DNA of 26,710 bases from an uncultured Blautia sp. (GTDB lineage: Bacteria > Bacillota_A > Clostridia > Lachnospirales > Lachnospiraceae), in contig CAJLTE010000036.1 of the NCBI GenBank assembly GCA_905209435.1, forward strand, positions 1 through 26,710. The letters run 5' to 3'. The notes under the pieces were generated by a model. It saw only the letters and a list, made by a program, of their open reading frames with translations. It did not search any database and was not told where the DNA came from. Below, piece after piece: positions 15,149 through 22,847 of the stretch. The translations under genes were made by a program, and so were the position numbers. Numbering within the stretch: position 1 is the stretch's first letter; every line of letters begins with the position of its first letter.

Positions 15149-17260
15149 ATGCGCAAAGGAAATTTAATTAAAATGGCAGCACCTGCAATTTTAAGTGCAG
15201 CAATGATGGTTTCAGGATTACCGGTTATGGCTGCAGATTTTACAGAGGACACATCTGTTGAGGCATCTGTAGATGCTTTCGACGCAGCAGATGACGAAGA
15301 GACTTTCGGAACAAACGAAGAAACTCCATTTGCTGACGAAAAACAGGAAGAGGATCCATTCTCTGCAACAGCAACAGAAGACGGATACAAATATGTATAC
15401 GCCGGTTTGACATGGGAACAGTACTGGGCATCTGAAGGTGTTTATAATGCAACAAACACAGATTCAAACAGCGTTAAAGACAGTCATGATGAATTTGATA
15501 AAGGCGGATTTGATACTGTTACAAGAGCAACTGTAAATCATGGTCTTCACAGAGGAAGTTATCAGTGTGAAGCTATTATGTATGATTCAAATGGCGACTC
15601 ATATGAGATTTCTTACTGGACATCTGCCAATGATGCAGTTCTTACAGATGGAAGTACTGTAAAACTTAACAAGCCAGAAAGAGGCCAGATTACAAAGGCA
15701 GATGGCAGTGTTGTTGATTTTGCAAATTATAAAGTTGTTGGATTGAAATATGTTCCGGTTGCTGTTAAAGCCGAGGATTATGAAGCATTCAGAGCACAGT
15801 ATAAAGTTGTTGAAGACGGCAGTGCTGTGGCAGGTGGCTATGGTGAAGGCAAATTACAGTCATATAATGGAATTGCTGATGTGACAGCAGAAACAAATGG
15901 TTTAAAAGAAGCTGTTAAAGGTTCTGACGGAACATTTACTTTCACAGCAAGAAAAACAGGCACAGGATCCGGACTTAAGGATGAAGAACTGCAGACAGCA
16001 TCTAATATCAATGTAGAGGTAAGAGACGCAAGTGGAAGTTATGGTGAATTCTTAAGAGTAGACCTTACAGGAGACGGTTATGGCGCTCTCGGATCTAAAA
16101 TGTATGCTACAAAGTGGGACTATTACGGAAACGGAGATACTGTTCTTGCATCATACGGAACTAAATTTGCAGCTGATAACTGGATGCATAAAGCTATGGG
16201 AATCCAGCTTGGCCTGACAGATTCTTATCGTTGTCAGCTTCCGACAGGAACAGACGGAACAGGTAAATGGAAAGTTACTGTATATGCTATGGGATATGCT
16301 GATTATTCATTTGCATTTACAGCAACAGATGCAAACATTGTAAAACCGGATGCCGGAGAAGCTGATACAACTGCGTTAAAAGCAGCTGTTGAAAAAGCAT
16401 CTGCATTAAACGAATCAGATTATACAGCTGAGTCCTGGAGCGCTATGCAGTTAGAGCTTGAAGAAGCGAAAGATTTACTTGCAAAAGAAAAACCAACCCA
16501 GGCAGAAGTTGATGAGGCTACTACTCATCTTAATGCTGCAATAGAAGCACTTGTAAAAGAAGACAAAGTAACTGTAACTCTTAATAAAACAGCAACAACT
16601 GTTTATAAAGGATCAACAACTACTCTGAAGGCAACTGTAACGGGTGCTGATGCATCAAAAGTAACCTTTACTTCCAATAATACAAAAGTTGCTACTGTAG
16701 ATAAAACAACAGGTAAAGTTACAGCTAAAGCAGCAGGTACAGCTGTTATTACAGCTAAATGCGGTAATGTGAAAGCAACCTGCACAGTAACAGTTAAGAA
16801 TCCATCTCTTACATTAAGCAAAAAATCCACAACTATTTATAAAGGATTCAGAGCTACTCTGAAAGCAACTGTAAAAGGTGCTGATGCATCAAAAGTAACC
16901 TTTACTTCCAGCAATACAAAAGTTGCAGTTGTAAACAAAACAACAGGTAGAATTGTGGCTAAAGCAGCAGGTAAAACAGTGATCACAGTTAAGTGCGGCA
17001 GTCTGAAAGCAACCTGCACAGTAACAGTTAAGAATCCGTCTCTTACACTGAGCAAGACATCTGTAACTGTAAAAGTCGGTAAAACAACTAAGATCACAGC
17101 TAAAGCAGCTCCAACCGGAAAAGTCACATTCAAATCCAGCAACAAAAAAGTTGCAACAGTATCCTCTTCCGGTACAATCAAAGGTATCAGAAAAGGTACT
17201 GCTAAAATCACTGTAACATGCAACGGTGTATCCAAGACAGTAAAAGTAACTGTAAAATAA
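15149..17260 (+). CDS. Secreted Tp47-like protein with FIVAR and three BIG2 repeats
   Basis: A 703-residue exported protein; the signal peptide MRKGNLIKMAAPAIL... is cut near VMAAD (about 29), then an acidic stretch. Residues 77-400 resemble Treponema pallidum Tp47 closely as I recall it: YKYVYAGLTWEQYWASE near the start, GGFDTVTRATVNHG, YKVVGLKYVPVAV, then WDYYGNGDTVLASYGTKFAADNW and a final YAMGYADYSF. Tp47 is a lipoprotein with weak penicillin binding and beta-lactamase activity; here there is no lipobox Cys. A FIVAR-type helical domain (about 405-472) and three BIG2 repeats (474-703) replace a lipid anchor. AGGAGG precedes the ATG. Its position between apbE and a three-flavin protein suggests a redox or metal role, not shown. 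Confidence 0.85.
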   Translation: MRKGNLIKMAAPAILSAAMMVSGLPVMAADFTEDTSVEASVDAFDAADDEETFGTNEETPFADEKQEEDPFSATATEDGYKYVYAGLTWEQYWASEGVYNATNTDSNSVKDSHDEFDKGGFDTVTRATVNHGLHRGSYQCEAIMYDSNGDSYEISYWTSANDAVLTDGSTVKLNKPERGQITKADGSVVDFANYKVVGLKYVPVAVKAEDYEAFRAQYKVVEDGSAVAGGYGEGKLQSYNGIADVTAETNGLKEAVKGSDGTFTFTARKTGTGSGLKDEELQTASNINVEVRDASGSYGEFLRVDLTGDGYGALGSKMYATKWDYYGNGDTVLASYGTKFAADNWMHKAMGIQLGLTDSYRCQLPTGTDGTGKWKVTVYAMGYADYSFAFTATDANIVKPDAGEADTTALKAAVEKASALNESDYTAESWSAMQLELEEAKDLLAKEKPTQAEVDEATTHLNAAIEALVKEDKVTVTLNKTATTVYKGSTTTLKATVTGADASKVTFTSNNTKVATVDKTTGKVTAKAAGTAVITAKCGNVKATCTVTVKNPSLTLSKKSTTIYKGFRATLKATVKGADASKVTFTSSNTKVAVVNKTTGRIVAKAAGKTVITVKCGSLKATCTVTVKNPSLTLSKTSVTVKVGKTTKITAKAAPTGKVTFKSSNKKVATVSSSGTIKGIRKGTAKITVTCNGVSKTVKVTVK
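16928..16968 (+). repeat. 41-bp stretch identical to 11845-11885
   Basis: This is the partner of the stretch in the first Tp47-like gene, again in the second BIG2 repeat. The flanking repeat DNA is also close, while the N-terminal domains of the two genes have diverged widely. Confidence 0.85.
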
Positions 17261-17298
17261 TTCAGACAGATTTACTCTGACTGATTATAAACAAAGAG

Positions 17299-17338
17299 AA
17301 GAAATCCTGTGTCTCGCACAAAGAACAGGATTTCTTTT
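17299..17338 (+). terminator. Terminator between second Tp47-like and three-FMN genes
   Basis: GAAATCCTGT (17301-17310) pairs perfectly with ACAGGATTTC (17325-17334), followed by TTTT. No box-bearing promoter was found after it, so the next gene may depend on read-through or on a weak promoter (TATAAA near 17344). Confidence 0.85.
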
Positions 17339-17392
17339 CGCTGTATAAAAGGCATAGCTGCTAAATAACTGAGCATAAGAAGGAGAAGATTT

Positions 17393-18859
17393 GTGGATAA
17401 AAAAGAACAGAAAAATAATAAACAGACAGAAAATAAACCAGGTCAGGACAGCTTCAGACCGTGGCTGAAACTTCTTCCGGCTGCAGCTGTTTTTGCAGCA
17501 GTCTGCATAACCTGTTATAAGGCAGACAAGAGCCCGGCAGAATCTGTTCAGGTCACTGACAGTAATATCATGTCAACTGATGATATCAAAAAAATGATCC
17601 TTGCAGAAGACTTAACCGAAAAAACTACAGCATCTTCTGCCAAAGGCAGCAAAAATTCTGCTAAAAAGACATCATCAAAAAAAGCCGGTAAGATAAAAAC
17701 CGGTACAAAGAAAAATACAACTTCCGGTGCTGCCGCGAATGCTGCAGGCGGAGGCGGGGGTGCAGGAAGCACTGTAACTCCTACAACAGAAGTTCCTGCC
17801 GGAGGATATACAGACGGAACCTATACAGGTTCAGGAACCGGGTTTGGCGGAACCATTACTGTACAGGTAACTGTCAGCAATCATAAGATCGTATCGATCA
17901 ATATTCTGGATGCATCCAGCGAAACAGCTTCCTATTTTGCCAATGCGCAGGGAGTGATCAGCAGAATCATTTCCAGTCAGTCCCCAAATGTAGATGCAGT
18001 CAGTGGAGCTACCTACTCTTCCAATGGAATTATCTCAGCAGTCCAGAACGCACTGTCTCAGGCAATTCCATCAGGAAATCAGACGACTGCCACACCAACG
18101 CCAACACCGTCACCAAAACCGACAAGAAAACCTGTTCCCACACCAAAGCCAGGAGAAGAGCAGAAATATAAAGACGGAACCTATACAGGAACCGGTAAAG
18201 GATATAGCGGAACAGTTACATTGACAGCTACGATCAAAAAAGGTGTGATCAAATCTCTGGAAGTGGAACATACAGATACTCCTATGTTTTTCAAAAAAGC
18301 ATGGGATGTTCTTGAAGAGGAAATTATTCAGAACCAGTCTGTTGAAGGAATTGATACAGTCAGTGGAGCTACCTATTCTTCAAAAGGAATATTAAATGCA
18401 ATGAAAGATATCCTGAAACAGGCAGCACAGGGCAGCACAAAAGTAACTCCTACACCAACTCCTAAGGTAACTGTTACTCCGACTCCAAAAGCAACGCCAA
18501 CTCCAAAAGTATCTGTTACACCGACTCCTGAGGAAACACCGACCCCTGCACCGGACGAAACTCCGGAACCTACGCCGGAACCAACGGGACCATATATTGA
18601 CGGAACATATTCCGGATCAAGTTATGGCTACAGTGGAAGGGTAAATGTAACTGTAACAATTCAGGGAGGACAGATTGTATCAATTGAACAAAGTAACAGT
18701 GATTCTCCTGAATTTTTTGATGAAGCATGGAATTCTATCTATCCTCAGATTATGGCCAATCAGTCAGCAGATGGCGTAGACACAGTCAGCGGTGCTACAT
18801 TTTCTTCAGAGGGAATCCTTGGAGCAGTTCAGAAAGCGCTTGCCCAGGCACTTGCTTAA
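17393..18859 (+). CDS. Surface protein with three FMN-binding (flavinylated) domains
   Basis: A 488-residue protein starting at GTG after AAGGAG. A cytoplasmic basic start is followed by one membrane anchor (about 25-41), then a Lys/Ser/Ala-rich and Gly-rich spacer to about 138. Three FMN_bind domains follow (138-223, 259-343, 400-486), each opening with DGTY-S/T-G and ending with SGAT. Predicted flavinylated Thr residues are T207, T327 and T469. The domains are joined by Pro/Thr-rich TPTP linkers of about 30 and 55 residues, which look extended. Such multi-flavin proteins are known from surveys of flavinylated extracytosolic proteins. The layout suggests a flexible chain carrying electrons across the cell wall. 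ApbE is two genes upstream. Confidence 0.93.
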   Translation: MDKKEQKNNKQTENKPGQDSFRPWLKLLPAAAVFAAVCITCYKADKSPAESVQVTDSNIMSTDDIKKMILAEDLTEKTTASSAKGSKNSAKKTSSKKAGKIKTGTKKNTTSGAAANAAGGGGGAGSTVTPTTEVPAGGYTDGTYTGSGTGFGGTITVQVTVSNHKIVSINILDASSETASYFANAQGVISRIISSQSPNVDAVSGATYSSNGIISAVQNALSQAIPSGNQTTATPTPTPSPKPTRKPVPTPKPGEEQKYKDGTYTGTGKGYSGTVTLTATIKKGVIKSLEVEHTDTPMFFKKAWDVLEEEIIQNQSVEGIDTVSGATYSSKGILNAMKDILKQAAQGSTKVTPTPTPKVTVTPTPKATPTPKVSVTPTPEETPTPAPDETPEPTPEPTGPYIDGTYSGSSYGYSGRVNVTVTIQGGQIVSIEQSNSDSPEFFDEAWNSIYPQIMANQSADGVDTVSGATFSSEGILGAVQKALAQALA

Positions 18860-18872
18860 AGTCTTAAGCCTG

Positions 18873-18920
18873 TTGTAAAAGAGAGTGCAATGTGCTATAA
18901 TTTTTGTTAGTGAATTCTAA
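18873..18920 (+). promoter_or_regulatory. Promoter with DtxR-type box, small HMA gene
   Basis: TTGTAA (18873-18878), 17 bases and perfect TATAAT (18896-18901) are followed after five bases by TTAG-TGAATT-CTAA (18907-18920), extended to GTTAG/CTAAC. The box covers the expected start of transcription. Confidence 0.8.
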
Positions 18921-18949
18921 CTGACAACATAAAAACGGAGGACAGCAAC

Positions 18950-19210
18950 ATGATCAAAACAACTGTAAAAGTAGATGGCATGATGTGCGGTATGTGTGAA
19001 TCTCACGTAAATGATGCAGTGAGAAAAGCCTTTCAGGTAAACAAGGTTACTTCTTCGCACAGTAAAGGCGAAACAGTGATTATCTCAGACGGACCTGTAG
19101 ATGAATCCAGATTAAAAACAGCCATCAATGCAACAGGATATGAAGTAAAAGGTATTACATCAGAGCCTTATGAAAAGAAAAAAGGACTGTTTTCTTTTCT
19201 TCATAAATAA
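18950..19210 (+). CDS. Small HMA-domain metallochaperone-like protein
   Basis: An 86-residue protein with one HMA domain (about 1-66) and the metal loop M12-C13-G-M-C16, followed by a basic Lys-rich tail ending FSFLHK. The preceding GGMM-type context (VDGMMCGMC) is of the copper-chaperone kind, but with Met flanking both sides. GGAGG precedes the start. It has its own box-bearing promoter and terminator, so it is expressed as a single gene with the flavin and suf genes. No copper ATPase lies near it, and the two P1B ATPases are 12 kb away. The metal and partner are unknown. It is not a close copy of the HMA protein at 4297. Confidence 0.88.
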   Translation: MIKTTVKVDGMMCGMCESHVNDAVRKAFQVNKVTSSHSKGETVIISDGPVDESRLKTAINATGYEVKGITSEPYEKKKGLFSFLHK

Positions 19211-19225
19211 AAAATAATTACTAAG

Positions 19226-19272
19226 CCAGGCGGGAATTGTTCTATGCAGAATAGTTCTTGCCTGGTTTTTTT
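19226..19272 (+). terminator. Terminator after small HMA gene
   Basis: CCAGGC (19226-19231) pairs with GCCTGG (19260-19265), with inner GGGAA/TTCTT and CTAT/ATAG stems, followed by seven T residues. Confidence 0.9.
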
Positions 19273-19326
19273 ATGTCATAGGAAATTACTCTGTAATGTT
19301 CCTATAACATAAAAAGCCCTCCGGGC
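19273..19326. repeat. Two stacked inverted repeats
   Basis: The first is a 38-base hairpin with about 17 pairs, one mismatch and one bulge. The second, GCCC-TCC-GGGC, follows after five A residues; on the minus strand it is a hairpin followed by TTTTT, the form of an intrinsic terminator, yet no minus-strand gene is present. Confidence 0.7.
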
Positions 19327-19401
19327 AGGATTCTTACTTGTATCATTCTTTCTTGTAAATAATTCGCAGTAAAACACTGGGATTTTTGTGCATTAATACT
19401 A

Positions 19402-19447
19402 TTGCGTAATTGGACTATATTTGTATAATAAAGTTAGTCCGAGTTAA
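19402..19447 (+). promoter_or_regulatory. suf operon promoter with DtxR-type box
   Basis: A weak TTGCGT (19402-19407), 16 bases and perfect TATAAT (19424-19429) are followed after four bases by TTAG-TCCGAG-TTAA (19434-19447). The box covers the expected transcription start, so bound repressor would block suf expression. The leader is about 145 bases and includes a repeat copy. Confidence 0.7.
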
Positions 19448-19477
19448 TTACTGGGAATTAGCCAAATCTTATTGCTT

Positions 19478-19515
19478 TTCGCAATTGAAACAGGGGACTT
19501 ACTTGATTTGGTTAA
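19478..19515 (+). repeat. Interspersed repeat, copy 3 (38-bp core)
   Basis: Thirty-seven of 38 bases match the right part of copies 1 and 2, from TTCGCAATTGAA to TTTGGTTAA; the single change is G to A. The left 12 bases of the 50-bp unit are not conserved. It lies 66 bases before the sufC start in gene orientation. Confidence 0.85.
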
Positions 19516-19581
19516 ATACGTAGTCCAGTGTTAAACCAGCTATCATAGATTCAGCTCTGTGCTGAGAAATGGAGGATAAAA

Positions 19582-20331
19582 ATGAATACATCTTTGTTAA
19601 TAACGAAAGATCTTTCTGTAAATGTAGAAGAGAAAGAGATTCTTCATAAAATCAATCTTGAAATTGGAAATGGAGAAACCCATGTTTTAATGGGCCCCAA
19701 TGGAGCAGGGAAATCTACTCTGGGTTATGCACTGATGGGAAACCCCAGATATCAGATCACCAACGGTAAAATCTATTTTAACGGTACAGAACTTCAGGAT
19801 GAGTCAGCAGATAAACGTGCACAGAAAGGAATATTCCTTTCTTTCCAGAATCCTCTGGAGGTTCCGGGAATCTCTCTTGCAAACTTTATCCGCAATGCGT
19901 TGGAACAAAGAACAGGAACCAGGATCCGTCTCTGGGATTTCAAAAAAGAAATGAAAAAGGCAATGGATGTCCTTCAGATGGATGAATCCTATGCGGACAG
20001 AGATTTAAATGTAGGCTTTTCCGGTGGCGAAAAAAAGAAAGCGGAAATCCTTCAGCTGCTGATGCTGAAACCATCACTGGCAATTCTGGATGAGACAGAT
20101 TCCGGACTGGATGTAGATGCCGTACATACTGTTTCCAAAGGTATCGAAGAATACCAGAAAAGCAAAAAAGGTTCTCTTTTAATCATTACTCACAGCACAA
20201 GGATCCTGCAGTCTCTCCACGTAGATCGAACTCATGTACTGGTGGACGGGCATCTTGTAGCATCCGGAGATGCGTCTCTTGTAGACGAAATCAATAACCA
20301 CGGTTTCGAGCGTTTTATCGGCAAGCAATAA
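19582..20331 (+). CDS. sufC: SufC, Fe-S assembly ATPase
   Basis: A 249-residue ABC-type ATPase of the SUF machinery. Walker A is GPNGAGKST (about 39-47); the signature is modified, FSGGEKKKAEILQ, as is usual for SufC; Walker B is LAILDETDSGLD, followed by the switch His in IITHSTR. It has no membrane part and works in the cytoplasm as a dimer with SufB and SufD, driving conformational change for cluster assembly. GGAGG precedes the ATG. It is the first gene of sufCBDSU; the sufB start comes 18 bases after its stop. Confidence 0.96.
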   Translation: MNTSLLITKDLSVNVEEKEILHKINLEIGNGETHVLMGPNGAGKSTLGYALMGNPRYQITNGKIYFNGTELQDESADKRAQKGIFLSFQNPLEVPGISLANFIRNALEQRTGTRIRLWDFKKEMKKAMDVLQMDESYADRDLNVGFSGGEKKKAEILQLLMLKPSLAILDETDSGLDVDAVHTVSKGIEEYQKSKKGSLLIITHSTRILQSLHVDRTHVLVDGHLVASGDASLVDEINNHGFERFIGKQ

Positions 20332-20349
20332 AAAAGAAGGTGAGGCTTC

Positions 20350-21756
20350 ATGAGAGAAAAAACATACGTGGAAGATATAGACAGAAACAAATACGATTTT
20401 CGGTATGACGAAAAAGATGCATATAAAGTGAAAGAAGGACTGACTCCGGAAATTGTTGAGAAAATTTCCAGAGAGAAACATGATCCTGCATGGATGGAAC
20501 TGTTCCGTTTACAATCTCTGCAGATTTATAATGAAATGCAGATTCCTGACTGGGGACCGTCTATCGAAGGTTTAAATATGGACCAGATCGTAACCTATGT
20601 AAGACCCAATACAAAAATGACAGCTAAATGGTCCGATGTCCCTCAGGATATTAAGGATACTTTTGAAAAACTTGGAATTCCTCAGGCAGAACGTAAGTCC
20701 CTGGCAGGCGTTGGAGCACAGTATGATTCAGAACTTGTTTATCATAATGTGCGTTCAGAAGTAGCTGCACAAGGTGTGGTTTATACAGATATGGAAAGTG
20801 CCCTGAAGGGTGAATATGCAGACATGGTACGAAAGCATTTCATGAAACTGATCACTCCGCGAGACCATAAATTTGCAGCACTTCACGGTGCAGTCTGGTC
20901 AGGCGGATCTTTTGTATATGTACCGCCGGGTGTATCAGTAACCATTCCGCTTCAGTCCTATTTCCGGTTGAATGCACCGGGTGCAGGACAGTTTGAACAT
21001 ACACTGATCATCGTAGACGAGGGCGCTTATCTTCACTTTATAGAAGGATGCTCTGCACCGAAATATAACGTAGCAAATCTTCATGCCGGATGTGTGGAAT
21101 TATTTGTAGGAAAGAATGCAAAGCTTCGATATTCCACCATAGAAAACTGGTCTAAGAACATGTATAACCTGAACACCAAGCGTGCCAGAGTAGAAGAAGG
21201 CGGAACTATTGAATGGGTTTCTGGTTCTTTTGGATCACATGTATCTTATCTTTATCCAATGAGTATTTTAAACGGTGAAGGTGCCAGGGCAGAATTTACC
21301 GGGATCACATTTGCAGGAAAAGGCCAGAATCTGGACACAGGTGCTAAGATTGTTCATAATGCACCAAAAACTTCTTCTTATGTAAATACAAAATCCATTT
21401 CAAAAGATGGCGGAATCAGTACGTTCAGAAGCTCTGTAGTTGTGACAAACAAAGCAAAACAAAGCAAATCTGCAGTGTCCTGTCAGTCATTGATGCTGGA
21501 CGATATTTCCCGTTCAGACACGATCCCGGCCATGGATATCCGTACTAAAGATGCGGATGTCGGACACGAGGCAAAGATAGGTAAAATCAGTGATGATGCA
21601 GTCTTTTATCTCATGTCCAGAGGTATTTCAGAAGAAGATGCAAGGGCGATGATCGTCAGTGGATTTGCAGATAATGTTTCTAAGGAACTGCCTCTGGAAT
21701 ATGCTGTAGAAATGAATAACCTGATACATCTGGAAATGAAAGGCAGTATAGGATAA
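20350..21756 (+). CDS. sufB: SufB, Fe-S scaffold subunit
   Basis: A 468-residue scaffold protein of the SufBCD complex. Family blocks are present: DWGPSIEGL near the start, YVPPGVSVTIPLQSYFR, EWVSGSFGSHVSYLYP, and the beta-helix core to the helical C-terminus. C378 in SAVSCQSLMLD corresponds by eye to the E. coli Cys405 used in cluster building. VGHEAKIGKISDDAVFYLMSRG, in two parts here, is the usual closing block. An AAGAAGGTGAGG site precedes the ATG. The length is normal. Confidence 0.96.
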   Translation: MREKTYVEDIDRNKYDFRYDEKDAYKVKEGLTPEIVEKISREKHDPAWMELFRLQSLQIYNEMQIPDWGPSIEGLNMDQIVTYVRPNTKMTAKWSDVPQDIKDTFEKLGIPQAERKSLAGVGAQYDSELVYHNVRSEVAAQGVVYTDMESALKGEYADMVRKHFMKLITPRDHKFAALHGAVWSGGSFVYVPPGVSVTIPLQSYFRLNAPGAGQFEHTLIIVDEGAYLHFIEGCSAPKYNVANLHAGCVELFVGKNAKLRYSTIENWSKNMYNLNTKRARVEEGGTIEWVSGSFGSHVSYLYPMSILNGEGARAEFTGITFAGKGQNLDTGAKIVHNAPKTSSYVNTKSISKDGGISTFRSSVVVTNKAKQSKSAVSCQSLMLDDISRSDTIPAMDIRTKDADVGHEAKIGKISDDAVFYLMSRGISEEDARAMIVSGFADNVSKELPLEYAVEMNNLIHLEMKGSIG

Positions 21757-21767
21757 AGACAGGAGGA

Positions 21768-22847
21768 ATGATCATGAATCAGGCACTTGATATGAAAGTT
21801 AACTGTTTACCGTCCAGAACCTGGAACTGGCTCCACATGAACGAAGCTGTCATAAATCAGGTAATGGTAAAAGGTGAAAATAAAGTTACTATTACCCTGC
21901 CGTCAAATATCAGTCAGGGTAATACACCAGAAACAGATTTTGAAAAAATCGCAACGGGAATGGGAGATGACATGGATAAACTGGTCTCCGGTTCAGAAAT
22001 ATCCTCCCTTACCTTTGTAACAGAAAAAGGAGAAAAAATCCTGCAGCCGCTGCGACTGGCATTCCATTATAAGGATAATAACAGGCAATTAAATGTAATC
22101 GATCTTCATATTCAACAGGGCAGTGAAGCAACGGTTATAATGGATTATTCCTGCGAAAAAGGAGCCGAAGGACTGGCTGCTGTCCGTACCAGAATCATGG
22201 GAGAAAAAGATTCTCATCTGAATCTGATACAAGTCCAGCGACTGGATCAGAATTTCGAATGTATGAATGATGTAGGAATCTGTTGTAAAGAAAATGCTTC
22301 CGTACAGGTATTTCATTTAATCCTTGGAGGAAAGAACATATGGCAGGGATGCAGGGCTGATCTGCTTGGCAGAGATAGTCATTTTCAGGAAGAAATCGGT
22401 TATCTGGCAGGTGGCAGAATGCATCTGGATATGAATTATGTGATTCGCCATTTTGGAAGAAATACGACTTGCGATATCAATTCTTCAGGTGTTCTTAAAG
22501 ACCAGGCATCCAAACTTTTCAGGGGCACTATAGACTTTGTAAAAGGCTGTGCAGGATCAAAGGGAAACGAAAAAGAAGATGTTCTGTTACTGGATGATGC
22601 AGTGAAAAATCAGACAATTCCTGTTATTCTCTGTGCGGAAGAAGACGTGGAAGGTAATCATGGAGCTACGATCGGACAACTGGATGGGGAACTTATGTTT
22701 TACCTCCGGTCCAGAGGCCTTTCCGAATCATATATTTATGAAATGCTTGCAAAAGCAAGAATTGATGCCATCTGCAGCAAAATTCCGGATATGCAGATAA
22801 GAGAAGAAATCAGACACTATCTTGAAGGAGGAGAGGCAGATGTGTAA
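21768..22847 (+). CDS. sufD: SufD, Fe-S assembly scaffold partner
   Basis: A 359-residue SufB paralogue that pairs with SufB. The N-terminal part is poorly conserved, as in other Firmicutes. The core and C-terminal block VEGNHGATIGQLDGELMFYLRSRG are clear, including the conserved His of NHGA that lies at the SufB-SufD interface. GGAGG precedes the ATG, eleven bases after the sufB stop. Its 3' end overlaps sufS by eight bases, and its last codons contain the sufS ribosome site. Confidence 0.93.
   Translation: MIMNQALDMKVNCLPSRTWNWLHMNEAVINQVMVKGENKVTITLPSNISQGNTPETDFEKIATGMGDDMDKLVSGSEISSLTFVTEKGEKILQPLRLAFHYKDNNRQLNVIDLHIQQGSEATVIMDYSCEKGAEGLAAVRTRIMGEKDSHLNLIQVQRLDQNFECMNDVGICCKENASVQVFHLILGGKNIWQGCRADLLGRDSHFQEEIGYLAGGRMHLDMNYVIRHFGRNTTCDINSSGVLKDQASKLFRGTIDFVKGCAGSKGNEKEDVLLLDDAVKNQTIPVILCAEEDVEGNHGATIGQLDGELMFYLRSRGLSESYIYEMLAKARIDAICSKIPDMQIREEIRHYLEGGEADV
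22825..22842 (+). promoter_or_regulatory. Ribosome site that decides the sufS start
   Basis: AAGGAGGAG (22825-22833) is six bases before ATG at 22840. The alternative in-frame TTG at 22822 lies before this site and has no good one of its own, so ATG at 22840 is preferred. Confidence 0.85.

Larger units (their letters stand above)
19211..19581. other. 371-bp region between HMA gene and suf operon
   Basis: No gene is seen. In order it holds the HMA terminator, a long hairpin (19273-19310, ATGT-ATAGGAA-ATTAC arms around TCT), a short GCCC-TCC-GGGC hairpin (19316-19326) preceded by AAAAA that reads as a terminator on the minus strand, the suf promoter with box, and the third repeat copy. Confidence 0.6.

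Noticed and set aside
18080..18590. CRISPR-like or tandem repeat in the ACNCC-rich stretches
   Set aside because: The repetition is codon-level TPTP linker coding within an intact open frame, not a repeat-spacer array.
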